A stretch of 64,000 nt of DNA from Niveispirillum irakense DSM 11586 (GCF_000429645.1 NZ_AUCG01000023.1:1-64000); one strand, 5' to 3'; shown: positions 37,626 through 46,370, numbered from the stretch's first letter. The notes: a model not told the origin generated them from the letters alone. Program-made: numbers and translations.

Positions 37626-38284
37626 TTTTGACTTATCGCCACGAATACAGCCTCGCTTCTAGAGTTAACCTGTAGTTTTCGACATATGCTTTTCACATGT
37701 GAAATGACCGTATGCTTCGTGATGCTCAGTATGGTTGCAATTTCCGAGTACCGATATCCCTTTGCCAACCCCCATAGGACGTCACGTTCCCGGTCAGTGA
37801 TGGCAGATATCGCGCGTTTCTCCGTGGCCGGCGGAGCCATCTGCTGAATGCGTCGGATCATGATACGGGCAACCGCAGACGTCACTGGCGAATGACCATG
37901 GCTGAGATTATCAATGGCAGCGATCAGGTCGACGGCCCGGAAGGTCTGGTCAAGATAGCTTGTCGCCCCGGCCTCAATCGCGGCAAGGACTGTTAAATCA
38001 TCCGCAACCGGTGAAATGACCATTATTTCCATTGTCGCAGAGAGTCTTCGGCATTCGCGTATCAGGTCAAGACCGCTGCCGTCGGGCATATCCAGATCGA
38101 TAACAAGCACGTCAGGATCATGCAGGAGACAATAGGAGCGAGCCTGCCTTAACGAACCAGCGACGCCAACAAGGTCAATATGGGCGATGTTTTTGACCGC
38201 CGCGGTGATTTCGCTCCGAATGGGGGCGTCTGCCAGCGTCAGGAGAACACGCACCGGGTGCGCAGACGACGTTCCACTTCTCAA
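37604..38284 (-). CDS. NarL/LuxR-type response regulator with degenerate receiver
   Basis: A 226-residue protein with a receiver domain (about 10-125) and a LuxR helix-turn-helix (about 160-220: ITDRERDVLWGLAKGYRYSEIATILSITKHTVISHVKSICRKL, read in parts). The phospho-acceptor Asp63 (VIDLDMPDGSG) and Ser91 are present. The acidic pair that binds Mg2+ is missing (VLLTLADAP where VLLVDDHP is usual), and the conserved Lys is Gln113 (SYLDQTF). So control by ordinary phosphorylation is doubtful. No kinase is next to it. It precedes the island operon on the same strand and is its likely regulator. Start is a TTG at 38284 without a clear ribosome site; GTG at codon 11 is possible. Confidence 0.85.
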   Translation of the reverse strand: MRSGTSSAHPVRVLLTLADAPIRSEITAAVKNIAHIDLVGVAGSLRQARSYCLLHDPDVLVIDLDMPDGSGLDLIRECRRLSATMEIMVISPVADDLTVLAAIEAGATSYLDQTFRAVDLIAAIDNLSHGHSPVTSAVARIMIRRIQQMAPPATEKRAISAITDRERDVLWGLAKGYRYSEIATILSITKHTVISHVKSICRKLQVNSRSEAVFVAISQNIIYIKN

Positions 38285-38540
38285 GATCGTAACGCCGCAA
38301 CGGCGTCCCCCGATGCCAAATGACGCATTTCCGGTCTCAGTTCAGCATTGATCCTATATCATACATTTTTAGTTGAAAATATATCACTATTATATTCTAT
38401 TTAATGGGTTTGTATAGAATCAGAAAATTCCTGAAAGCTGTCTTTTTGGGTTGGTTTAAGCTGCTGCGGCGCAGGCTTATCGACAATACCGTTCCACCTT
38501 CTCTCGCGCGGACAACGGCGGATGACATTCAAAAGTCCTA
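38285..38540. promoter_or_regulatory. AT-rich upstream region of the response regulator
   Basis: A 256-base gap without a gene. Its middle (about 38341-38430, with atatatcactattatattc) is strongly AT-rich like the region at 37431, and probably holds the regulator's promoter. Its right end borders the inserted IS element at 38541. Confidence 0.5.
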
Positions 38541-39369
38541 GGGTCAGAACCAGAACAGAGCATTGAAATTGCTGTTAGAATGTGATTCCAAGGTGTGTTT
38601 AACGCGTTGGATGGATTGAGTGCGGGAGATTTTCTGGCTTTCGGATGAAGCGTGGGCGGCGATTGAGCCACACCTTCCCCGCCATACCGTTAGGGCGCCG
38701 CGTGTTGATGACCGTCGGATTATCAGCGCGATTATTCATGTACTCAAGAGCGGCTGCCGCTGGAAGGACTGCGCGTCGGAATATGACCCGCCGACCACGG
38801 TTTACAATCGCTTCAACCGCTGGTCTGGTCGCAAGCACTGGCACCGGATATTGCAGGCGCTTGCCGCCAGGCAGTGGATCACCGCAGCTATGTGAAGGCG
38901 CATCTGTATGCTCACGGCGGAAAAGGGGAGCCAAGGCGCAAGCCATTGGCATTTCCAGAGGTGGCCAGACCACAAAAAGTCCATGCCTTGACGGATACGC
39001 TCGGCCGCCCGGTGGCCTTGCATGTGCCGCGGGCAACGTTTCCCACATTACCATGGCCGAGACCCTGCTGACCGAGGTCAAGGATTGCCGCTATGTCCTG
39101 GCTGACAAGGGATATGACAGCGACAAACTGCTGGCCAAGATCAAGGAGAAGGGCGCAAAGCCTGTCATTCCTGGAAGAAAGTCACGCAAGAAGCCCATCC
39201 GCTTCGACAGGGTCCGGTACAAGTTCCGATGGAGGGTCGAGGCCGTCTCCTGCCGCCTCAAGGATTTCCGCCGCGTCGCCACCCGATACGACAAGCTCGC
39301 CAGAAACTTCCTTTCCACCCTCGCAATTGCAACCATCGTGGCGTACTGGACCTGATTGAGTCTGAACCC
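38541..39369 (+). mobile_element. IS5-family (IS427-like) insertion sequence, about 829 bp
   Basis: Left end gggtcagaacc and right end gtctgaaccc are imperfect inverted repeats. Both are flanked by TA (ccta|ggg and ccc|taaag), matching the 2-bp target duplication of the IS427 group. The size is usual for the group. The transposase inside is broken by several frame changes. It sits between the response regulator and the DUF736 gene and so marks the right side of the island. Confidence 0.75.
38620..39355 (+). pseudogene. IS5-family DDE transposase, multiple frameshifts
   Basis: The conserved protein can be read only by changing frame. Frame of 38620 gives the N-terminal part (FWLSDEAWAAIEPHLP, VLKSGCRWKDCASEYDPPTT). 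The third frame then gives DHRSYVKAHLYAHGGKG, the second AKAQAIGISRGGQTTK, the third again VHALTDTLGRPVALHV, and the second again from NVSHITMAETLL to LKDFRRVATRYDKLARNF. One frame change is normal in IS427-type elements (two overlapping ORFs made as a fusion). Four is not, so the copy is decayed, unless the assembly has indel errors at the A/G runs near 38922 and 38975. Confidence 0.8.
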
Positions 39370-39391
39370 TAAAGAGCCGGAGGACTAAGCC

Positions 39392-39703
39392 ATTGCAACC
39401 ATTGGCAAGTTCACGCAGTCCAAAGATGGCGGTTGGACCGGAACCATCCGGACCCTGACCATCAATGCCAAAGTACGGCTGGTCCCGAACGACGGCCGCG
39501 ACAATCCTTCTGCACCGGCCTACCGCCTTCTACTGGGCCACCATCACATTGGGGACGCCTGGGAGGCCGGAACCGATAACGATGCAAGCCTTTCTTTTCT
39601 CCGCATCCGTCTCGATGATCCGGCTTTCTCGTGTCCAATCAGCGCTGCTCCGTTCCCTTGCGAAGATGATGTGTCAGCAAAGCTGATATGGAGGCGTCAC
39701 TGA
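39392..39703 (+). CDS. DUF736-family protein with ATT at the start position
   Basis: The reading frame 39392-39703 gives a complete 103-residue DUF736 protein: (I/M)ATIGKFTQSKDGGWTGTIRTL, then INAKVRLVPND, APAYRLLLGHHHIGDAWEAG, LSFLRIRLDDPAFSCPI and AKLIWRRH. The codon where family members have ATG is ATT, with a good Shine-Dalgarno (GGAGG) 8 bases before it. No ATG or GTG is near. Either the start is mutated and the gene is silent, or ATT is used, as in infC. DUF736 genes are typical of plasmids and integrative conjugative elements of alphaproteobacteria, and their role is unknown. The IS right end lies 22 bases upstream, cutting it from its original promoter. Confidence 0.78.
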   Translation: MATIGKFTQSKDGGWTGTIRTLTINAKVRLVPNDGRDNPSAPAYRLLLGHHHIGDAWEAGTDNDASLSFLRIRLDDPAFSCPISAAPFPCEDDVSAKLIWRRH

Positions 39704-39747
39704 TACAAATGTCCGCTGACTAAACGGCTGAAATGGCCAGTCAGGAA

Positions 39748-40074
39748 TTATTTTTCCGTTTCTTGTTCTCCCTCCGGCACATAGATCATGCGTCCATCGG
39801 GCAGGCGATAGGTGATGCCGGCCTTGACGCCCTTGCCCTCGCCGATCTGGCCTGTGCTGTCATAGCGGATCAATTCCTGGCCATCCTTTATGGTGATGCG
39901 CATTTCCGGCGTGCCGGGATTTTCGACCACCGTCACCTTATCCTGGCTGAACGGGTTCAGCGGGTTGCGCACGATCACGATCATCAGCACGGCGATGACC
40001 ACCAGGAACAGGTCGATCAGGTTCACGACTGACAGCAGCGGATCGTCCGCCTCATCCCCTTCCAGAAAGCGCAT
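39748..40074 (-). CDS. DUF2149 protein, ExbD-like
   Basis: A 108-residue single-span membrane protein. After a short cytoplasmic start it has one helix, PLLSVVNLIDLFLVVIAVLMIVIV (about 12-35; shown for its key residue), with Asp21 near its start. ExbD and TolR carry an Asp at the same place for proton flow, and the remainder is a small periplasmic domain. Its ATG overlaps the ExbB-like gene's TGA (TGATG). It is thus the likely ExbD partner of the channel at 40074. DUF2149 is known to accompany CobN-like chelatases and TonB receptors. Confidence 0.85.
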   Translation of the reverse strand: MRFLEGDEADDPLLSVVNLIDLFLVVIAVLMIVIVRNPLNPFSQDKVTVVENPGTPEMRITIKDGQELIRYDSTGQIGEGKGVKAGITYRLPDGRMIYVPEGEQETEK

Positions 40075-40547
40075 CACTTGCCCCCCGCCCGTTCGATCTG
40101 GCGCAGTTCCTCCAGCAGCCAGCGGCGGCGGATGGTCAGGATGAAGAAGCAGATGCTGGCCGCCACCAGCGACAGGATCACGGCAGCAAAGGCGACGGCC
40201 AGATTTTCGCCCATAGTCGCCCCCTCATTGCGGGTCAGCGCCAGCAGGGCCGGGCCCATGGGGATCATGGTGGCGACAAGCCCCAGCATCGGTGCCGTGC
40301 GCGACACGATGCGCACCCATTCCAGCCGCTTCTGGATCCAAAGTTCCAGATCGTCCGAAGCCGCCCCGGTCTTGGCCTGATAGGCCGACAGGGCGGAATG
40401 GTGGCGGCCGCGCAGGCGCTGCCACGCCTCCATGCCAAAGCCGCCCAGCGCCAGGAAGGCATAGGCCAGCGCCGCCAGGATCAGCAGCATGACCGGGACC
40501 ATGAACAGACCCGCCAGATCGTAAAGCCCGGCTTCCAACACATTCAT
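40074..40547 (-). CDS. MotA/TolQ/ExbB-family proton channel
   Basis: A 157-residue inner-membrane protein. It has a helix at about 12-34 (FMVPVMLLILAALAYAFLAL), then the family core IVSRTAPMLGLVATMIPMGPALLAL (95-118 region), and a third helix AVAFAAVILSLVAASICFFIL. It is shorter than ExbB (about 240). With the DUF2149 gene it probably forms a proton-driven motor that powers the TonB-dependent receptor or the chelatase. It starts 13 bases after the chelatase stop and overlaps the DUF2149 gene. Confidence 0.87.
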   Translation of the reverse strand: MNVLEAGLYDLAGLFMVPVMLLILAALAYAFLALGGFGMEAWQRLRGRHHSALSAYQAKTGAASDDLELWIQKRLEWVRIVSRTAPMLGLVATMIPMGPALLALTRNEGATMGENLAVAFAAVILSLVAASICFFILTIRRRWLLEELRQIERAGGK

Positions 40548-40560
40548 TGATGATCACTCC

Positions 40561-43500
40561 TCAAACACGCAACGCATTGATGTGTCGCTGACGCATGGCG
40601 CCGGCCAGGATCAGCCCCGCCAGCAGGGCAAAGCCGGCCCAGCGTTGCCAGGGCGGGGGCTCGCCGCCCGGCTCGTCGGGTTGCACCTGCCGCATCACCT
40701 GGCCCTGGACGCTCTCCAGGTCCCCGCTGGTCGTGGCGCCGCCCGTCTGGCCGGCATCCAGGCCGAAGCCGGCGGCAATGCTTTCGATGAATTCACGGGT
40801 CCGGTCCGCCGTCGCCTGGGTGCCGGCGGTGGCGGCCAGTTCCTGCCAGCGCTGCGCCAGTTCGGCGCGGGTCTGCGCGGAAGCATCCCAATAGCCCTTG
40901 CGGATCGCCTCCGCCATCCGCTCGACAAGCTGCATCTGGGCGGTCGGGTTATTGGCGGCGAACCATTCGTTCAGGCCCAGTTCACGCCGGTCCATGACAT
41001 AGGTGTCGTGGAAGGCCTGCCACTGATCGGCCCGCACGCTGTCAGGATCGGTGACCTGCCAGCCGAACAGATTGTTGGCGACATTCAGCATCTCCAGCGC
41101 GCCGGCATAGCCTTCGGCCTGCATCGCCTTGATCCAGTGCGGATTCTGGTAGCGGGTTCGCAACTCATCCGCCAGGAAGCTGGCGGTACCGGTTATGCGG
41201 GCGGTAGGGTTGCGCAGGTCGGCGATATAGAGCGACGGGCTTTGCCCATCCAGATGCCGCACGGCCAAGGACAGGCCGCCCAGATATTCGAACGGGTGGT
41301 CAGTGGACAGGATGCCGTGCAGCTTGGATGAACGTGACAGCACGGCCGCCTGCACCCCCGTCAATTGCCGGGCGAACAGGTTGGTACCCTCCAGCTTCAC
41401 GCCCCACTCATCGGCGCCATAGGCATATTGCAGGCGGTTCAGGAAGGTTTCCGCCAGGGCTGATTCCTGTTCCCAATTGGTGGAATCCAGAACCGCATCG
41501 GGCAGGCCGGAACCGTAATCTCCCGGTTCATTGCTGAACAGCCGCAGGGCGGCCAGTTGGCGGGCTCGGGCTTCCGCCATGCCGCCCTTCATCAGATCGG
41601 CGGCCAGCGCGCTGCTGTTGGCGGCAATCACATTGCCGGGCTCCTCCAGCGCCGCCAGCCGGTCGATAGCGTCGGCCAACAGGCGCATGAAGCCATCGAA
41701 CTGGTCACGATAGACGCTGGTGATCTGCAACACGGTGTCGATGCGCCGGCGGCCCAGCTCAGCGGAGGGAATAATCTCGATCGCTGTTACACGCCCGCCC
41801 TGGTCCCAGACGGGGCGCAGGCCCATGGCCCACAGGATCTGGCTTTCCACCACGCCCAGATGCCGCATCGCCTCCGACGACCACAGGGTGAAGGCCAGTT
41901 TGGTGGGGATTTCCCCCTGATGCTCGGCCTGATAGGCCGCGATCAGGTCGGCAAGCGCCTTCTCCCCCGCCGCATAGGCGCTGCGGGTCGGCAGCTTGTT
42001 GGGTTCGAACGCATAGAGGTTGCGGCCGCTGGGCACGTCAGGATTGCGGATCGGGTCGCCACCCGGCCCCGGCGGCATCAGCCGACCAGCCAGCCCGGCC
42101 AGCAGGGCTTCCACCTCGCCGGTCTGGGCAAGGTTGCGGTCCAGCGCGATGGCCCGTTCCACCTGCGTGCGAAGGCCGGCATCCGGGATCGTGTCTACCG
42201 CCACGCCGTCGCGCAGATGGGCCTTCAGCAGCCGATAGGGCGCCACCTGCTGCAACTGGCTGTAATCGCCAGCAAACAGTTCGTCCGGCTCTCCGCTGGC
42301 TAGGCGGTAGAAATCCGGTCCCAATTGCTGCATCACCGTCGACAGGCGGTGGTCGGGATTGGCCGGCTTGCCGAAGACATGCAGGCCCAGGGGCAGCGCA
42401 TCCTGGGCCAGGACATGCAAATGGTCATGCAGGACATTCATGAACCCGGGGAAATCGGCCTGCATGCGCGCGGCATCCCAGCCAAGATCCTTGTCCATGT
42501 GGGCCGCCGTCACGGCGTCACGGATGCGGGCGGCGGTGGCGTCGTGGACTGCCCCTTCCTCCAACTGCTGATATTCATGCACCAGCGCGTGCAGGTCGCG
42601 CAGTTCATCATAGAGCCCTGCCGGGGCGAAGGGCGGGGTCTGGTGGCTGATGGTGACGGCGCGGCCACGGCGGCGGGCCTGCATCGCCTCACCCACATTA
42701 TCCTGGATATAGGGGTAGAAGACGGGCAGGTCGCCCACAGTCAGGAACGGATAATCACTGACCGACAGGCCCCGGTCCTTGCCGGGCGTCCATTCCTGGG
42801 TCCCGTGCGTGCCGAAATGGATCAGCGCATCAGCCCCGGACTGCCGCAGCCATAGATATGCCGCCAGATAGAAATGGTCGGGCGGCACCTTGGTATCATG
42901 ATAGGAGGCGCCGGGCCTGCCAGCGCGCGGCGGCTGCGGCATCAGCGTCAGGTTGCCCAGTTTCGCTACCGGAATGATGAAGGCAAGCTCGCCCTTGATA
43001 TTGCGCAGCGCCCAATGCTGGCTGGCGGCACCCCAGGTACGGGTGATCTCCTGCTGTTGCGATATCGGAATGTTATTGAACCAGGATTGATACACGGACA
43101 GCGGCAGGGCCTGCGCCAATCCCTTGTCCAGCAGGCCCGACAACTCCGCCTCGGGCCGGTAAAGCCCACCCAGCATGGCCTGCGCCTTTTCGGTCAGGGT
43201 GGCCTCGTCAGGCGTTTCCACCCGATATCCTGCCTGTTTCAGGGCGGTCGTCAGATGTTCCAGGCTGCGCGGAATGTTCAGGTTCGAGGCGCTGATATTC
43301 TTTTCCCCCTCCGGGTGGTTCCAGAACATCAGGGCCAGATGCTTGTCGGCTGCCGGTTTGCCGCGCAGGATCGCCAGCCGGACCAGTTTGGCGATCAGGG
43401 TGTCGGCTTGTGCCTCCATCAGCACCGGCTCGCCATTGCGCAACGCGCCGATGACCAGGGGGTCGGCCATGCCCCAGGACTCCGGCACGGTCAGCAAGGC

Positions 43501-44415
43501 AGCCATGGTGCCGGCCTGGATGCCGCTGGTGGCCGCCTGGAAGCTCGCCTCGTCCCCTTCCTGCCAGGTGAAAGCGGGAAGGGCGGGGACGTCCAGCGTC
43601 AGCAATTCCGCCGCCCGCGCGCTGCCATTCTGCATATGGGTCAGGTTGACCAGGGCGTCGATCCCGGCCGGGGCCAGCAGACTGGTCAAGCCATCCTCCT
43701 TGCCGGCCTCGAACCAGAAGGGCAGGGGGGCGAGACCGGCTTTCTCCATCTTCGCGACCAGCCCGTCGACCATCGCCGTCTGCATGCCCGACAGCATGCC
43801 GGTATTGATGGCGATGGCCACGCGGGGGGCTTGCCGGGGCCAACGCGCTTGACCCCAGGCGAGATAGCTTGCCGCGTCAGGGAAAGGTGCGGGCGCGGCG
43901 GCGTGATAGAAACCCGCTTTGGGCAGCCGTTCCGGTTCTGGCAGGGGCGGGCCGGACAGCCCCTTCGCCCTTGCCGCGACAAAGGCGAACAGATGGCCGA
44001 TATTCACCGGCCCGCCATTGGCGTAATAGGCGATCAGGGTCGGCGCCTGGTCCGGCGGCAGGTTGCCGGCGCCCGGCGGGCCGCCGCCCACGCGCAGCCA
44101 GGGGGTGGGCGTGCTCTCCAGCACGGGCCCCAGCCGGTCACGGACCTTGGCCATGTCATTGCCCCGCGGGGCATCAATGATGACCAGATCAGCCCCGGCC
44201 AGCCAGTCTGCGGGGTTGCCGGTGGCGTTTTCCACCCACAGCCCCTCCACCTTCACGCCATGCGCCGCGCCAATGTCGGCCAGCCGGTTGATCTTGCCGG
44301 GCAGCACGAAATCGCTGGTGATGATGCGAACCAGGGGCTGGTCGGCACATAGGCCCGCCGGTGCCGCAACAGCCAGCATCAGCAGCGCAAGCCAGAACCG
44401 GACGGCCCGGCGCAT
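40561..44415 (-). CDS. Membrane-anchored periplasmic CobN-like chelatase (HmuS-like)
   Basis: A 1284-residue class-I chelatase large-subunit homolog. Its core carries the CobN/ChlH signature LIHFGTHGTQEWTPGK near residues 530-545, and segments such as MFWNHPEGEKNISASNLNIP, LWSSEAMRHLGVVESQIL and VYRDQFDGFMRLLADA. It differs from cytoplasmic cobaltochelatase in having a Sec signal peptide (RFWLALLMLAVAAPAGLCA, 1-24) and a C-terminal helix (WAGFALLAGLILAGAM). So it is placed on the periplasmic face. No cobS/cobT partners are in the window. With a TonB receptor, ExbB- and ExbD-like genes it matches the HmuS arrangement reported in Bacteroidota for removing iron from heme. Here heme, cobalamin or another metallo-tetrapyrrole are possible substrates. 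Confidence 0.85.
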   Translation of the reverse strand: MRRAVRFWLALLMLAVAAPAGLCADQPLVRIITSDFVLPGKINRLADIGAAHGVKVEGLWVENATGNPADWLAGADLVIIDAPRGNDMAKVRDRLGPVLESTPTPWLRVGGGPPGAGNLPPDQAPTLIAYYANGGPVNIGHLFAFVAARAKGLSGPPLPEPERLPKAGFYHAAAPAPFPDAASYLAWGQARWPRQAPRVAIAINTGMLSGMQTAMVDGLVAKMEKAGLAPLPFWFEAGKEDGLTSLLAPAGIDALVNLTHMQNGSARAAELLTLDVPALPAFTWQEGDEASFQAATSGIQAGTMAALLTVPESWGMADPLVIGALRNGEPVLMEAQADTLIAKLVRLAILRGKPAADKHLALMFWNHPEGEKNISASNLNIPRSLEHLTTALKQAGYRVETPDEATLTEKAQAMLGGLYRPEAELSGLLDKGLAQALPLSVYQSWFNNIPISQQQEITRTWGAASQHWALRNIKGELAFIIPVAKLGNLTLMPQPPRAGRPGASYHDTKVPPDHFYLAAYLWLRQSGADALIHFGTHGTQEWTPGKDRGLSVSDYPFLTVGDLPVFYPYIQDNVGEAMQARRRGRAVTISHQTPPFAPAGLYDELRDLHALVHEYQQLEEGAVHDATAARIRDAVTAAHMDKDLGWDAARMQADFPGFMNVLHDHLHVLAQDALPLGLHVFGKPANPDHRLSTVMQQLGPDFYRLASGEPDELFAGDYSQLQQVAPYRLLKAHLRDGVAVDTIPDAGLRTQVERAIALDRNLAQTGEVEALLAGLAGRLMPPGPGGDPIRNPDVPSGRNLYAFEPNKLPTRSAYAAGEKALADLIAAYQAEHQGEIPTKLAFTLWSSEAMRHLGVVESQILWAMGLRPVWDQGGRVTAIEIIPSAELGRRRIDTVLQITSVYRDQFDGFMRLLADAIDRLAALEEPGNVIAANSSALAADLMKGGMAEARARQLAALRLFSNEPGDYGSGLPDAVLDSTNWEQESALAETFLNRLQYAYGADEWGVKLEGTNLFARQLTGVQAAVLSRSSKLHGILSTDHPFEYLGGLSLAVRHLDGQSPSLYIADLRNPTARITGTASFLADELRTRYQNPHWIKAMQAEGYAGALEMLNVANNLFGWQVTDPDSVRADQWQAFHDTYVMDRRELGLNEWFAANNPTAQMQLVERMAEAIRKGYWDASAQTRAELAQRWQELAATAGTQATADRTREFIESIAAGFGLDAGQTGGATTSGDLESVQGQVMRQVQPDEPGGEPPPWQRWAGFALLAGLILAGAMRQRHINALRV

Positions 44416-46370
44416 CAGAAGTTCACCGACAGGCCAAGATTATAGCTGCGCCCCGGCTCGGCATAGGAATAGAGGGCGGATTGCGCGGCCAGTTCCTCGT
44501 CGCCGATATTCTCCACATTGGCGCGCAGGGTGACGCGGTCGGTCAGGCGCCATGAGACATCCAGCGACCAGAGCGTATAGTCGGGCAGGATATTGGCGAC
44601 ATTGCTGCTATAGACCGTCTGCCGCCCAACATATTCGCCGCGCACCCGCGCTGTCACCGCCGCCACCGGCGTCCATTCGGCCGAGACATTGCCGGCATGG
44701 CGCGGCCGTTCGGCCAGCGACAGGCCGGTGACCCGGTTCTCCGTCACCATCCAGGTATAATTGGCGGACAAGGTCAGCGTCTCCACCGGCGTCACCTCAC
44801 CGCCCAGTTCCGCGCCCCGGATGCGGGCGCGGTCGATATTCTGATAGGTGCGCCGCTCCTGCCCGCGCCGACCGCAGGCGCTGATGCACAGCGTCTGGAC
44901 CAGATCCTTCAGGTCGTTCTGGAACAAGGTGCCGCGCAGGGCCCAGATACCGGGCCGATATTCGGCGCCAATCTCGTAGCTGGTGTTGATCTCGGGATCT
45001 AGGTCGGGATTGCCGACGATGGTGAACTGCCCGCCGCCGCCCACGGCCGAATAGCCCGGTGACAGTTCTTTCAGGCTTGGCGCCTTGAAACCGCGCCCGG
45101 CACCGCCCTTGACCGTCAGATTTTCGGTGACGGCATAGGTGAGATAGGCGCGCGGGCTGTGCTGCCAGCCATATTCCTCATGATGGTCGGCGCGATTGCC
45201 CAGCACCAGTGACACGCCATCGGCCAGACCGATTTCATCCTGCAGGAACAGGGCGGCATGCTCGGTCTCCGCTTCGGCACTGGCATTGACTGTGCTGTCG
45301 CGCAACTCCTCTCGCCGCCATTCGCCGCCGGCGGTCAGCAGATGGTTGCCGAACAGCGGTACGCTGACATGGCCATCGACGATATCATCGGTCAGGCGAC
45401 TGGGCTGGGTAGCGGCACCCCGCGAGCGGCTATTCTCCCGATCCAGGCGGGAGCGGTAGGCGCGAAGCTGCGTCTTACCCCAGTCCCAGTCGCCCTTATG
45501 GCTGAGCGACACCTGTTCCCGGTCGATGTTATCGACATATTCGTAGAAATAGGGCTGGGAACCAGCCTGCTGGGCATTGCGCCAGCGTTCCTCGTCCCCC
45601 CGGTCATAGGTCAGGTCGATGCGCTGGGCCGCGTCGGGTGTGAAGCTCAGCGCGGCACTGCCTGACAGGCTGTCACGACCTTCCAGGGCGGTGAGGCGTG
45701 GTTCGGTGGCGTCGGGGGTGTTCTGGCGGCGGTTCAGGCGGCCGGACAGGCTGATGCCCAGGATATCCTGGACCAGGGGGCCGGCCATCCAGGCGCCCAC
45801 CTGATGGGTGGCGCCGCCCTTGCCATCCTCCCGCAAGCCGCCATTGGCCTGGAACACGCCCTGCCATTGGTCGGTCGGGCTGCGGGTGATGACATTGACC
45901 ACCCCGCCCAGGGCTTCCGAGCCGTAGAGGGAGGAGAGTGGTCCGCGCACAAGCTCAATCCGCTCGATCGCCTCCACCGGTACCCAGTTCAGGTCGAAAT
46001 CGGCATGGGCCATGGCGGCTGACGCGACGTTCACGCGGCGGCCATCCACCAGCGTCAGCGTATGTTCCTCCGACAGGCCGCGCAGAGCGATGCCGCGCCG
46101 TGTCATGCCGACACCCGTCAGGGTCACGCCCGGCGTGCGACGTACGGCATCGGCCAGATCTTGCACCGGTCGCTTCGCCAGTTCCTCCTTGCCGATGACG
46201 CTGACGGTGGCCGGGCTGGTGACCGTGGTGTGTGGCGTGGTCGTGGCGGTTACCACAATCTCTGGCGACAGTGCCGGATCCGCGGCGGCAGCCAGACAGG
46301 TTGTGGACAAGAGCAGCCCCAGCAGCGGGGCGCCGAGGCGGGTCGGGATGGCGAAGCGGTGCATATTCAT
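44415..46370 (-). CDS. TonB-dependent outer-membrane receptor
   Basis: A 651-residue receptor. It has a signal peptide (about 1-30, ending LAAAADP), a TonB-box-like EIVVTAT, a plug domain (AVRRTPGVTLTGVGMTRRGIALRGL, IERIELVRGPLSSLYGSEALGGVVNVIT) and a 22-strand-type barrel ending YNLGLSVNF with terminal Phe. It resembles CirA/FepA and heme receptors. Between the signal and plug there is no N-terminal signalling (STN) domain, so it cannot be the usual partner of FecR. The stop overlaps the start of the chelatase gene (TGATG). Ligand is probably a metal complex such as heme; CGRRGQERR with two Cys (ISACGRR) may be an extracellular loop. Confidence 0.92.
   Translation of the reverse strand: MNMHRFAIPTRLGAPLLGLLLSTTCLAAAADPALSPEIVVTATTTPHTTVTSPATVSVIGKEELAKRPVQDLADAVRRTPGVTLTGVGMTRRGIALRGLSEEHTLTLVDGRRVNVASAAMAHADFDLNWVPVEAIERIELVRGPLSSLYGSEALGGVVNVITRSPTDQWQGVFQANGGLREDGKGGATHQVGAWMAGPLVQDILGISLSGRLNRRQNTPDATEPRLTALEGRDSLSGSAALSFTPDAAQRIDLTYDRGDEERWRNAQQAGSQPYFYEYVDNIDREQVSLSHKGDWDWGKTQLRAYRSRLDRENSRSRGAATQPSRLTDDIVDGHVSVPLFGNHLLTAGGEWRREELRDSTVNASAEAETEHAALFLQDEIGLADGVSLVLGNRADHHEEYGWQHSPRAYLTYAVTENLTVKGGAGRGFKAPSLKELSPGYSAVGGGGQFTIVGNPDLDPEINTSYEIGAEYRPGIWALRGTLFQNDLKDLVQTLCISACGRRGQERRTYQNIDRARIRGAELGGEVTPVETLTLSANYTWMVTENRVTGLSLAERPRHAGNVSAEWTPVAAVTARVRGEYVGRQTVYSSNVANILPDYTLWSLDVSWRLTDRVTLRANVENIGDEELAAQSALYSYAEPGRSYNLGLSVNF

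Noticed and set aside
40561-44415. Calling the CobN-like gene the B12-synthesis cobaltochelatase
   Set aside because: Signal peptide, C-terminal anchor, TonB/ExbB/DUF2149 neighbours and absence of cobS/cobT argue for a transport-linked periplasmic enzyme.
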